The notes under the pieces: generated by a model | The model's input: only the letters and a program-made list of their open reading frames with translations | Told to the model about the DNA's origin: nothing | Databases searched by the model: none | Made by a program: the position numbers and the translations under genes | In this document: positions 16,715-24,849 of the stretch, one piece after another | Layout: every line of letters begins with the position of its first letter | Numbering within the stretch: the stretch's first letter is position 1 | Origin: Williamsia muralis | GTDB taxonomy: Bacteria > Actinomycetota > Actinomycetes > Mycobacteriales > Mycobacteriaceae | NCBI RefSeq assembly: GCF_002735905.1 | Contig: NZ_PEBD01000008.1 | Location: forward strand, 868,001-932,000 | DNA length: 64,000 nucleotides | Reading direction: 5' to 3'

Positions 16715-17619
16715 TGCTCACGCCTCCAGTGCGGCTGCGTCGAAGTGTGCTCACCACTCCGGCATCGAACGATCGGATGATCGCGAAGGCCGCGTCGTCG
16801 GCCGCCGACTACGTGATTCTCGATTTGGAGGACTCGGTTGCTGTCGGGGAAAAATCATCGGCACGCGCAGCCGCCTGTGATGCGATCGGTGATCTCGACT
16901 GGGGACGCAAAGTGCTTGGCGTGCGCGTCAATTCGGTCGGTACGCCCTGGGTTCTGGATGATCTGCTGACGGTTGCTCGGTCTGCCGGCGCGAAACTCGA
17001 CGTTGTGGTGGTTCCCAAAGTCAGAAGTGGCGCCGACGTCGAGTTCGTCTCGGCAGTGCTTGATCACGTCGAGCTCGAAACCCGGCACGCCATCGGACTC
17101 GAGGTATTGATCGAAGAAGCGGCCGCGATGGTCAACCTGTCGCACATCGCAAACGCATCAGCCAGGCTGGAAACCGTGACGTTCGGCCCCGGCGACTATG
17201 CAGCCTCGCTGAGGGCCATCTTGCCCACTCCTGGCGCATCTGATGCCGAGAAAGCCCATGCGACGTTCGCGCGGCAGTCGATTGTGGTCGGGGCAAGAGC
17301 GGCCGGCGCCATCCCGATCGACGGCCCGTACGCCGACTTCCGGGATCTGGACGGTTTCGCGGAAGAGGCTCGACTTTCTCGTGCATCCGGATTCGCTGGA
17401 AAATGGGTGATTCACCCATCTCAGATCGATGCCGCCAACACCGCCTTCACTCCGACGCAACGCGAAGCAGAGCGGGCGAGGCTGATCTGCGAGACCTACC
17501 GGGACGCCCAGCGGGCTGGATCGGGCGCAGTTGCCGTCGAAGGAAAGATGGTCGACGCCGCTGATGTCCGTATTGCCGCAGAAGTTGTTGCATTGAGCGA
17601 TCTTCTTGCAGTGTCATAG
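16714..17619 (+). CDS. HpcH/HpaI aldolase / citrate lyase beta-like (CitE family) acyl-CoA lyase
   Basis: A 301-residue CitE-like protein. Landmarks are RRSVLTTPASNDRM, DYVILDLEDSVA (with the magnesium-binding acidic residues), GLEVLIEEAAA, FGPGDYAAS and GKWVIHPSQID. The single CitE-like domain without citrate lyase partners indicates a stand-alone lyase such as malyl-CoA, beta-methylmalyl-CoA or citramalyl-CoA lyase, or a thioesterase of that group. The start overlaps the CoA-transferase stop by one base (TGATG). It is the last gene of the six-gene operon and would split a 3-hydroxy-dicarboxyl-CoA into acyl-CoA plus glyoxylate or pyruvate (inference). Confidence 0.93.
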   Translation: MLTPPVRLRRSVLTTPASNDRMIAKAASSAADYVILDLEDSVAVGEKSSARAAACDAIGDLDWGRKVLGVRVNSVGTPWVLDDLLTVARSAGAKLDVVVVPKVRSGADVEFVSAVLDHVELETRHAIGLEVLIEEAAAMVNLSHIANASARLETVTFGPGDYAASLRAILPTPGASDAEKAHATFARQSIVVGARAAGAIPIDGPYADFRDLDGFAEEARLSRASGFAGKWVIHPSQIDAANTAFTPTQREAERARLICETYRDAQRAGSGAVAVEGKMVDAADVRIAAEVVALSDLLAVS

Positions 17620-18341
17620 GGCGTACTGACTGCGCGAGAACCCTTTTCGTCACACGTGGCTGGATCAATGTGTTGGTTTGTCGAGCCGTGCGCATTCCGC
17701 GCCTCGAACTGTGTTCAGACCGCGGCGGCTTACGCAACAGGCGTCCTTCGAAGAGCGGGCTGTTTCGGCGCCGAGGCGTACAGCGCGCCCGCAGCTGTCT
17801 TTGACACCGCCGGTCGAGGTGCCGCGGCCGGTAGGGACCCGTTATGAAGTGCGCGTTCAGCAGCCTATCCATTGCGTAAATGTCTGACTATTGTCAGATC
17901 GGACCGATGACTGTTACCGTAGTCACAGATCATCAAGAAGGCTTCTTGGTTGCGCTGAGTGCGATGCGCCCGGGCGTCAGAATCCGATCGGAAGAGGTGC
18001 CCAGTGAGGTTTACGTGGCCCCGGGCTCGGCAGTCGAACCGTCTGCAGGGACGCGCGCAGTGTCGTCAAACCTGCCCCGCCCAACTGTTGCGGCTGTCCG
18101 TTCGATCAGGGCGCCCCGTCGGCCGCGCGCGATTCGCAACGCTCGGGTCTCCCGCGCCGGCGGCGCGAAGCCGGACTGAGCTCCGAGTGCCGGACGGCGT
18201 GCTGACCGTCGAGCCGCACGCACCGCCCCGAAGTGGACGCGCCTGGTCAGGTTGTCGAGAGCGCCCCCACCCGAGATCAATAGAGCTACCTGTCTTCCTG
18301 GTGGCGCAACAAGTTCAAGATGCGAACAGCGAAAGGGAACA
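17620..18341. other. 722-bp intergenic region upstream of the BVMO gene
   Basis: No convincing gene is seen; open frames here (17656-18345) have arginine/proline-rich, low-information translations. The stretch holds the operator-like inverted repeat at 17881-17899. The distance from that site to the BVMO start (about 440 bp) leaves room for a long leader or a lost small gene. Confidence 0.5.
17879..17899. promoter_or_regulatory. Candidate GntR operator, site D
   Basis: Contains a perfect inverted repeat TCTGAC (17883-17888), TATT, GTCAGA (17893-17898). The right half, ATTGTCAGAT, matches the ATTGTCTGAT core of the other sites with one change. It is the only recognisable copy before the BVMO transcript. 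Confidence 0.5.
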
Positions 18342-20012
18342 ATGAGTACATTCGAGGCCGGGAAAAATGCCGATACGCCTGAAGATCTGCTCGACATTCT
18401 GGTGGTCGGAGCCGGATTCGGCGGAATAAACGCCCTGCACGTCTACCGTTCGGCGGGATTCTCCGTCAAGTTGCTCGAGGCCGGTTCGGGTGTCGGCGGG
18501 ACCTGGTACTGGAACCGATACCCGGGCGCACGCGTAGACATCGAGAGCCTGGAGTACTCCTACGGATTCTCTGATGAAATCCAGCAGGAATGGAAATGGT
18601 CTCGGCGCTATGCCGCGCAAGCGGAGGTCGAACAGTACCTCAACTGGGTGACGGACAAGCTCGAGCTACGCGACGACATGATCTTCGATTCTTACGTCGC
18701 TCGGACCGAGTTCGACCAGGAGAGGGCGATTTGGGAGGTCGAGACCTCGGGTGGGGACCTGTACCACGCTAAATACTGCGTGATGGCGACCGGCTTCTTG
18801 TCGGCTCCTCACTGGCCGGATGTGCCCGGCTTCGACAAGTTCGAGGGCGAGCTACTGCACACCGGTCAGTGGAAAACCGACGCTTCGGTCGAGGGTAAAA
18901 AGGTCGGGGTGATCGGGTCGGCCGCGACTGCCGTACAGCTGGTTCCGAAGTTGGCTGAGGAGGTCGAGCATCTGAGCGTGTTCCAGCGCACCGCGAACTG
19001 GGCTTTCCCGATCATCGACATGACGATGCCTGAAGATTACGAGCGGTTCGTCAAAGAGAATTACGCAAAGATTCGCCAGGAAGAGCACGAGCAGCCCGGC
19101 TACGGCGTGGTGTTGGTGGACTTCAAGTTGCGCAACGCGCCCACGAAGTCGGCCCTCGAGGTCACCGCGGAAGAGCGCGAACACGAATTCTCTGAGCGCT
19201 GGCGGACGGGCGGTCTCAACGTCGCCGCCAGTTACACCGACTTGGCGGTCACCAAGGAAGCCAACGACCTGCTTCGCGAGTTCTGTGAGCGGCAGATCCG
19301 AAACGTGGTGCGGGATCCGGAGGTGGCTGAGCTGCTGATCCCGAAGAATCACGGCCCGCTGCTCCGACGACCTTGCGGCGAGGACGGCTACTACGAAGCC
19401 TTCAATCGCGACAACGTGTCGCTGGTCGACGTCAACTCAGATCCCATCGCCGAGATCACAGAGCGCGGGATCAAGCTCGCCAGTGGCGCAGAGCACGAGC
19501 TCGACGTCATCGTTGCTGCGACCGGTTTCGACGCGGGATCTGGTGGCCTGCTGCGTATCGACATCAGGGGCCGGGACGGCCTGCACTTGAAGAACGAGTG
19601 GGCTCACGGAGTCGAGTCGCATCTCGGCATCACCACTCACGGTTTCCCGAACATGTTCTTCGTCAACGGTATGCAGAGCCCCAGTGCATTCTTCTCGCCA
19701 CCATTGCTGGCAAATGCCCAGAACCGGTTCATCGCCGACCTCATCAGGGCGGCCGAGTCGCGAGACGCACAGTGGATCGAACCGACCAAGGAGGCCCAGG
19801 CGGCATGGTCGCGAGCCTGCGACGAAGCCATCGAGGGCACCCTGTACCCGACGGCTGACAGCTGGTGGATGAGCGCAAACGTGAAGGGCAAGAAGCGGCA
19901 GGTTGTTTCTTACGCCGGCGGCTTCACCGCCTACCGTGAGGCGCTGGAGAATGCTCTTGAGGATCTGGACCCCTACGAGCTGGGCCCGGCTCGCTCCGCG
20001 CAGGCGTCGTAG
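18342..20012 (+). CDS. Baeyer-Villiger monooxygenase (cyclohexanone/phenylacetone type)
   Basis: A 556-residue flavoprotein of the class B type I monooxygenases, which insert oxygen next to a ketone using FAD and NADPH. Seen are the FAD Rossmann motif GAGFGG (23-28), the second fingerprint GGTWYWNRYPGARVD (52-66), the BVMO fingerprint F167-x-G-x3-H173-T-x2-W177 and the C-terminal VIVAATGFDAGSGG. Two departures are visible: the fingerprint ends WK rather than WP/WD, and the NADPH loop is G192-S-A-A-T-A where GTGATx/GTGSTG is usual. ATG 18342 has AAAGGGAA upstream. It heads a transcript with a crotonase, an acyl-CoA ligase and an LLM oxidoreductase. Substrate unknown; a ketone from the ADH at 4968 is likely. 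Confidence 0.94.
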   Translation: MSTFEAGKNADTPEDLLDILVVGAGFGGINALHVYRSAGFSVKLLEAGSGVGGTWYWNRYPGARVDIESLEYSYGFSDEIQQEWKWSRRYAAQAEVEQYLNWVTDKLELRDDMIFDSYVARTEFDQERAIWEVETSGGDLYHAKYCVMATGFLSAPHWPDVPGFDKFEGELLHTGQWKTDASVEGKKVGVIGSAATAVQLVPKLAEEVEHLSVFQRTANWAFPIIDMTMPEDYERFVKENYAKIRQEEHEQPGYGVVLVDFKLRNAPTKSALEVTAEEREHEFSERWRTGGLNVAASYTDLAVTKEANDLLREFCERQIRNVVRDPEVAELLIPKNHGPLLRRPCGEDGYYEAFNRDNVSLVDVNSDPIAEITERGIKLASGAEHELDVIVAATGFDAGSGGLLRIDIRGRDGLHLKNEWAHGVESHLGITTHGFPNMFFVNGMQSPSAFFSPPLLANAQNRFIADLIRAAESRDAQWIEPTKEAQAAWSRACDEAIEGTLYPTADSWWMSANVKGKKRQVVSYAGGFTAYREALENALEDLDPYELGPARSAQAS

Positions 20013-20071
20013 CGGTCGCTCTGCGACGCCACGTCACCGCCGACTACGTACAAGAACGGAAAGGTCTGAAT

Positions 20072-21013
20072 ATGACTGACTTCGAATTCATCGAGTATGA
20101 GCTGATCGATGAAGGTTCCATTGCCCTGATCACCCTCAACCGTCCCAAGCAGAAGAACGCGCAGAACCGCGGTCTGCTCGTGGAACTGGGTGAGGCGTTC
20201 ACAGCGGCCGAGGAAGACGACGGCGTGCGCGTCGTCGTGCTGCGAGGTGCCGGTGACTCCTTTTCGTCGGGCCACGACCTCGGCTCGAAAGCTACTGTGG
20301 CCGAACAGACTCCGGGGCCCACGATGCACCGGACCTATCAGGTCAACGGCGGGACCCGGGAGGGTTCGGAGCAGACATTCATTCAGGAATGGCACTACTT
20401 CTTCGAAAATATCAAGCGGTGGCGAGACCTGCGGAAGATCACGATCGCATCGGTGCAGGGCCCCGTTTACGCCGGCGGACTCATGCTTGCGTGGGCTTGC
20501 GACCTCATCATTGCGGCCGATGACACACAGTTCGCCGACGTTGTCGGCACCAGGCTTGGCATGTGCGGAGTCGAATACTTTGCGCACCCGTGGGAGTTCG
20601 GCCCTCGGAAGACCAAGGAATTGATGCTGACGGGCGACGCGATCGACGCCGACGAGGCGTACCGCCTCGGAATGGTGACAAAGGTCTTCCCTCGAGAGGC
20701 CTTGGAGCAGTCCACGATTGACTTCGCGCGGAGAATCGTCGAGGTGCCCACGATGACGGCGTTGCTGGTCAAGGAGTCGGTGAATCAGACTCTCGACAAC
20801 ATGGGATTCACCAACTCTCTTGCATCGTCCTTCAGCTTGCATCAGTTCCAGCACGCTTACTGGGCTCAGATCAGCAGCCACGGGTGGGGGGTTGGTGACG
20901 AGGCGCACGGAATCAAGTCGTGGCAAGATGCGCCGCCAATCGTGTTGGCGGAGAAGGACAGCGTTCGCGCTGAGAGTTCACCGCCTTCGACAGCGGGAAA
21001 GGATCGACCGTAA
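20072..21013 (+). CDS. Crotonase-superfamily protein lacking both hydratase glutamates
   Basis: A 313-residue crotonase-fold protein annotated by similarity as enoyl-CoA hydratase. The oxyanion-hole region GAGDSFSSGHDLG is present. The two glutamates of true hydratases are not: the first site reads YAGGLMLAWACD (Met/Leu where GCEL occurs) and the second QFADVVGTRLGMCG. The protein is about 50 residues longer than typical, with an insert TYQVNGGTREGSEQ before the core helix and an extended C-terminus. A different reaction of the superfamily, such as C-C bond hydrolysis, is possible. ATG 20072 with GGAAAGG upstream; the stop overlaps the ligase start. Confidence 0.88.
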   Translation: MTDFEFIEYELIDEGSIALITLNRPKQKNAQNRGLLVELGEAFTAAEEDDGVRVVVLRGAGDSFSSGHDLGSKATVAEQTPGPTMHRTYQVNGGTREGSEQTFIQEWHYFFENIKRWRDLRKITIASVQGPVYAGGLMLAWACDLIIAADDTQFADVVGTRLGMCGVEYFAHPWEFGPRKTKELMLTGDAIDADEAYRLGMVTKVFPREALEQSTIDFARRIVEVPTMTALLVKESVNQTLDNMGFTNSLASSFSLHQFQHAYWAQISSHGWGVGDEAHGIKSWQDAPPIVLAEKDSVRAESSPPSTAGKDRP

Positions 21014-22584
21014 TGACTTCCATCGACCTGGGCTACAAGGCGACCATTCCCGAGGCGCTGAAGCAGTCAGTCGAACGGCACGGTGACACGGATTTTGTCG
21101 TGTCCCTGGACCGCCGGATGACCTATCGCGAGGTTGAGGAGGCGTCGGCCAGGCTCGCCCGGCGCATGCTTGCCCGCGGCATCGGCAAGGGAACCCGTGT
21201 CGGTATTTTCGAGTCCTACACGCACGAGTTCATCGTCACGTGGCTTGCTGCGACCCGCATCGGTGCGCTGGTCGAGGGCTTCAGCACCATCTACTCGCCA
21301 GCCGAACTCGGCCGGGTGATTTTTCTAGGCGACGTAGATGTTCTGATCACCAGCCGTACGGTGGTCGGCAAGGACGTCGAGGACTTCTTGGAAAGTGCTC
21401 TGCCGGGTTTGAAAAACGCTTCCGACCCGAGCCTGCGCCTCACCGAGGCTCCATATCTGCGCAGGGTGTGGATTCATGGGACCACGACCAAACCCTGGGC
21501 TGAATCGGTCGACCTCTACGCAGATGCAGCGACGGGCGAACCCGATAGGCAACTACTCGAGCTCGTCGAGCAGCAGGTCAAACCCGGCGATGCAGCCGTG
21601 GTGGTGTACACCTCGGGCTCCAGTGCCGACCCGAAGGGCGTCGTTCATTCGCACGGATCGGTCCTTCGTGACTGCGCCACGGTGCCGGCCATGATGGCGG
21701 CCGACGCCGGCGATCTTCCGGCCAAGGCCATCTGCGGGATGCCCTTTTTCTGGGTCGGAGGCGTTCTGACGATTTCCACTGCGTTGCTCTCGCCGCTGAC
21801 GTTGCTCATCATGCCGAAGTTCAACGCTGGTGAAGCGCTGGAGCTGCTCGAGCGTGAACGGGGAACGTCCGTGATCGGCTGGCCGACGGTCATGCAGTCG
21901 ATCCGAGCTCACCCCAGTTTCGCTTCGCGCGATCTGTCCTCGGCGCCCGCGGTGACCAGTGGGCCTGCCGATGTCGCCACGGTCAACGTCCCGATTCCAG
22001 GACTTTCCGCGCATCGTTCGATGAGCGAGACCATGGGCACCTTCGCCGATGTCGAACTCAAGGTGATCGATCCGGAGACCGGACTGACGGTGCCGTCGGG
22101 CGAAGAGGGCGAACTGTGCGTGCGAGGGCCCGGTCTCATGCTCGGCTACTACGGGCGCGAGCGCTGGGAGATCCTCGATGAGGACGGTTGGTATCACTCG
22201 GCCGACCGTGTGGTCATGATCGACGGCGACCCGCGTCCGTTCTATGTGGGCCGCTACTCGGAGTTGATCAAGGCGTCAGGTGCCAACGTGTCACCGCGCG
22301 AGGTCGAGGTGGCCATCGAGTCCCACGAGTCCGTCCTGCACTGCCTCGTGTTCGGAACGGTGCACGCACAGCGCGGCGAAGAAGTGACTGCCGTGGTGGT
22401 GGCCGCGCCTGGTGATGCGCCGTCGACCGAAGCGCTCGCCGAGTATGCCGCCGGCAAGCTGTCGAAGTACAAGGTCCCCACGTTGTGGTTCCTCATGGAC
22501 CGCGACGAGATCCCTTGGCTGGGTTCGGGTAAGCCGGACAAGCGTCGTCTGCGGACACTGATCGAGAGCCGGGTCGATGCCTGA
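21013..22584 (+). CDS. Acyl-CoA synthetase (AMP-forming)
   Basis: A 523-residue ANL-superfamily adenylate-forming enzyme. The P-loop is VVYTSGSSADPKGVVHSH, the A5 region reads HRSMSETMGT (usual form YGxTE), the hinge region is WYHSADRVVMIDG...GRYSELIKASGANVSP, and the C-terminal catalytic lysine is in LGSGKPDKRRL. It would activate a free acid released in the pathway to its CoA ester. Start ATG overlaps the previous TAA by one base; its 3' end overlaps the next gene by 8 bp. The rather divergent A5 motif suggests an unusual acyl substrate. Confidence 0.92.
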   Translation: MTSIDLGYKATIPEALKQSVERHGDTDFVVSLDRRMTYREVEEASARLARRMLARGIGKGTRVGIFESYTHEFIVTWLAATRIGALVEGFSTIYSPAELGRVIFLGDVDVLITSRTVVGKDVEDFLESALPGLKNASDPSLRLTEAPYLRRVWIHGTTTKPWAESVDLYADAATGEPDRQLLELVEQQVKPGDAAVVVYTSGSSADPKGVVHSHGSVLRDCATVPAMMAADAGDLPAKAICGMPFFWVGGVLTISTALLSPLTLLIMPKFNAGEALELLERERGTSVIGWPTVMQSIRAHPSFASRDLSSAPAVTSGPADVATVNVPIPGLSAHRSMSETMGTFADVELKVIDPETGLTVPSGEEGELCVRGPGLMLGYYGRERWEILDEDGWYHSADRVVMIDGDPRPFYVGRYSELIKASGANVSPREVEVAIESHESVLHCLVFGTVHAQRGEEVTAVVVAAPGDAPSTEALAEYAAGKLSKYKVPTLWFLMDRDEIPWLGSGKPDKRRLRTLIESRVDA

Positions 22585-23506
22585 GACTGATGCACCGACG
22601 TCTCCGCGGACGCAGATCGACTTCCGATCGAAGGTCGGAGTCTTCTGGGCCAATGATCACTGGCCCACGCCAGAGGTCCAAGCGATTGCGCGCGAGATCG
22701 AAGAGTTGGGATTCGGTTCGTTCTTCTATCCCGAGAGCGGCGCCAAGGACTCCATCACGCTTGCCGCAGCGCTTCTGCCTGCGACCGAGCGTCTCGTTGT
22801 CGGAACCGGCATCATGAACATCTTTGCGCGCCATGCATCGATCGCTGAGGCCGGTGCCCGGACACTCGCTGCCGTGTACCCCGGCCGGTTCGTCCTCGGC
22901 TTGGGCGTCAGCCATGCGCTGGGACTCCAAAGACGGTTCGGTTTGGAAGTACCCAAGCCCCTTGCCGCAATGCGTGACTACCTGGCGGAGATGGCAGATC
23001 TACCGGCGTTCGTGGAGAAAGAGATCGGTCGCCCTCCGCGCATTCTTGCCGCATTGGGCCCCAAGATGATCGCGCTGTCCGGAGAGGCCGCCGACGGTGC
23101 AATGCCATATTTGGTGACCCCTGAACAGACGCGGACCACACGCGAGATCCTGGGCGATGACAAGTGGATCATCACCGAGCACGCCGTGGCCTTCGATGGA
23201 TCCGAGAGTGAGATCAACGAAGCCGCGGGTCTGCACCTCGACGGCTACCTTCGCTTCCCCAATTATCGGAATTCGTGGTTGCGCCAAGGGTTTACTGAGA
23301 ACGACTTCGTGCCCGGCGGCTCTGACAGGCTCAAACGAGCGCTCATCGGACTCGGAACACTCGATGCGGCCGTCGAAGCGATCAACCGGCAGTTGCAGGC
23401 GGGCGCTGACCATGTCGTGGTCCAGGTCGCCGGGAACGGCCCGACGTACGACCCGCGGCCCTCTCTGCGCAAGCTGTCTCAGGCACTGGGCTTGCAGCAG
23501 GCCTGA
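22577..23506 (+). CDS. LLM-class (luciferase-like) F420-dependent oxidoreductase
   Basis: A 309-residue luciferase-like monooxygenase/F420-dependent dehydrogenase, of the actinobacterial group often labelled TIGR03620. It shows VGVFWANDHW, ELGFGSFFYPES, ERLVVGTGIMNIFARH and PGRFVLGLGVSH, the barrel strands of the family, and ends with an ADHVVVQV strand. Members use reduced F420 or flavin; F420 is common in this order. The ATG overlaps the ligase gene by 8 bp, so it is the last gene of the BVMO transcript, before a strong terminator. The exact reaction cannot be read; a hydride transfer to or from a CoA-linked or ketone intermediate is possible. Confidence 0.88.
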   Translation: MPETDAPTSPRTQIDFRSKVGVFWANDHWPTPEVQAIAREIEELGFGSFFYPESGAKDSITLAAALLPATERLVVGTGIMNIFARHASIAEAGARTLAAVYPGRFVLGLGVSHALGLQRRFGLEVPKPLAAMRDYLAEMADLPAFVEKEIGRPPRILAALGPKMIALSGEAADGAMPYLVTPEQTRTTREILGDDKWIITEHAVAFDGSESEINEAAGLHLDGYLRFPNYRNSWLRQGFTENDFVPGGSDRLKRALIGLGTLDAAVEAINRQLQAGADHVVVQVAGNGPTYDPRPSLRKLSQALGLQQA

Positions 23507-23645
23507 CCCTGGGTCTCAAGGAGTTGTTGTCGGCCCCGACTGAGTCTGTCTTGCAACGGTTTTCACATCGCCGTGCAGGCCACGCTCGGTCGGGAATGCG
23601 AACAGCAGCATCGGTCAACAGCCCCCGTCGCTCACCAATAAAGAT

Positions 23646-23681
23646 GCCCGCTCGCTTCCAGTAAGCGAGCGGGCTTTTTTT
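23646..23681 (+). terminator. Rho-independent terminator
   Basis: A perfect 12-bp GC-rich stem GCCCGCTCGCTT / AAGCGAGCGGGC with a 5-nt loop followed by seven T residues on the plus strand. It ends the BVMO-crotonase-ligase-LLM transcript, 140 bp after the last stop. Confidence 0.95.
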
Positions 23682-23771
23682 GTCTGAGCGCTTGGACCGC
23701 CGGCGGCATTGCCACGACCCATCCATCGGCAACCGTCTGACACCGATGGACGAGTCGAGTGGTCTAGTGCT

Positions 23772-24740
23772 TCACTTGATCGCAATCGGATTGATCGGCG
23801 ATGCAACTGCGCCGGTGATCGGAAGCGGGGGAGCGGCGAGGAAGAACTCGTACACCTTGTTGTCGGCGCAGTCCTCCGCGAGGGCGTCCAGATCCCACAT
23901 CTCTCCGATGTAGATGCCGGCGTTGACCAGAAGGATGATGTGCAGCGGAGAATACAGATCGGCTGTCTCGTACGGCAGTGCTTCGAGTCCCCAGGTGTCG
24001 GATGCGACTCCGGCAACCCGCCGAGAACACAAGAAATCGGCGGCGCTCACACCCAGGCCCGGAGCCGAGCCACCGGCGTAGTCGCCCCACGATCCGGCGT
24101 TTCGGTGTTGAGCCATCTGGCCCGTGCGAACCAGCACCCAGTCTCCTTCGCCGACGTCTACACCTTGAGCCTGTGCGCATGCTTCAAGATCCTCGGCTTG
24201 GATGCAGGCGCCTGGTTCCAAGGCGTCGCGATCGTAGAAGCGAGCCAGGTCGAGGAGAACGCCGCGGCCCACGGCATGCCGGCGCAGAGCGGTGATGCTG
24301 TTGGCGCTCACGCCTGAGACAACACCGACAGTGTCGATTCCGCGGCCGTTGTACCCTTCGCCGTTGTAGAAGACATGGGCCAGCGAATCCCATTGCGTGG
24401 ACGACTGCAAGGGCATGTAGACGGCGTCATCGTTGTAGCGGACCGGGCCGGGCAGGGAGTCGTGTGCGGTCATGAGCATCTGGTGTTGTGGGTTCACGCG
24501 CGAAGAGGGCCCATGCATGGGCCCGGTGACGTCCATGGGAAGGGACAAAGAGAACGTCGTTCCTGTGCGGACGAGCTGGGCAGCAGCGACAAGCCGCTCA
24601 GGTGTCACGTAGTTTGCGCTACCGAGCTCGTCGTCAGCGCCCCATTGCCCCCAGGTGCGGTATTTTGTCGCCAACTGATCCACGGTTTCGTGTGTAACTG
24701 ATCGTCGAGCAAGGGGGCTGAACGGTGCTGCCTCGGTCAT
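23772..24740 (-). CDS. Cyclase-family metal-dependent hydrolase
   Basis: A 322-residue protein of the cyclase family (PF04199), which includes kynurenine formamidase and isatin hydrolase. The metal-site region reads SSTQWDSLAHVFYNG, the longer-family version of the HxGTHxDxPxH motif, and VLVRTGQMA and ASDTWGLEALPY follow. It probably hydrolyses an amide, lactone or cyclic ketone. ATG 24740 is chosen since GGGAGAAGG precedes it; the open frame continues upstream to 24851 across the intergenic region. It is divergent from the GntR regulator with operator site E in between, so it is probably a direct target. Confidence 0.9.
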   Translation of the reverse strand: MTEAAPFSPLARRSVTHETVDQLATKYRTWGQWGADDELGSANYVTPERLVAAAQLVRTGTTFSLSLPMDVTGPMHGPSSRVNPQHQMLMTAHDSLPGPVRYNDDAVYMPLQSSTQWDSLAHVFYNGEGYNGRGIDTVGVVSGVSANSITALRRHAVGRGVLLDLARFYDRDALEPGACIQAEDLEACAQAQGVDVGEGDWVLVRTGQMAQHRNAGSWGDYAGGSAPGLGVSAADFLCSRRVAGVASDTWGLEALPYETADLYSPLHIILLVNAGIYIGEMWDLDALAEDCADNKVYEFFLAAPPLPITGAVASPINPIAIK

Positions 24741-24783
24741 ATGAACCTTCTCCCGAATGTTTATGTCACAGTAACGGATTAAA

Positions 24784-24794
24784 ATCAGACAATG
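24784..24794 (-). promoter_or_regulatory. Candidate GntR operator, site E
   Basis: On the minus strand CATTGTCTGAT, matching 10 of 11 positions with sites A, B and F. It lies between the divergent cyclase gene (44 bp from its start) and the GntR gene (56 bp from its start), as expected for an autoregulated local regulator. Confidence 0.65.
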
Positions 24795-24849
24795 CAATAG
24801 ACTCACATTTAACCGCGGCCAGCAGGCCGTTGATCCGAAGGATGCACGC

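Noticed and set aside
17656-18345. Several short plus-strand frames between the CitE-like and BVMO genes
   Set aside because: Arg/Pro/Ser-rich translations, no ribosome sites and no similarity that I can see.
23682-23689. TGTCTGAG after the terminator as an operator copy
   Set aside because: It lacks the ATTG half and lies downstream of genes rather than at a promoter.
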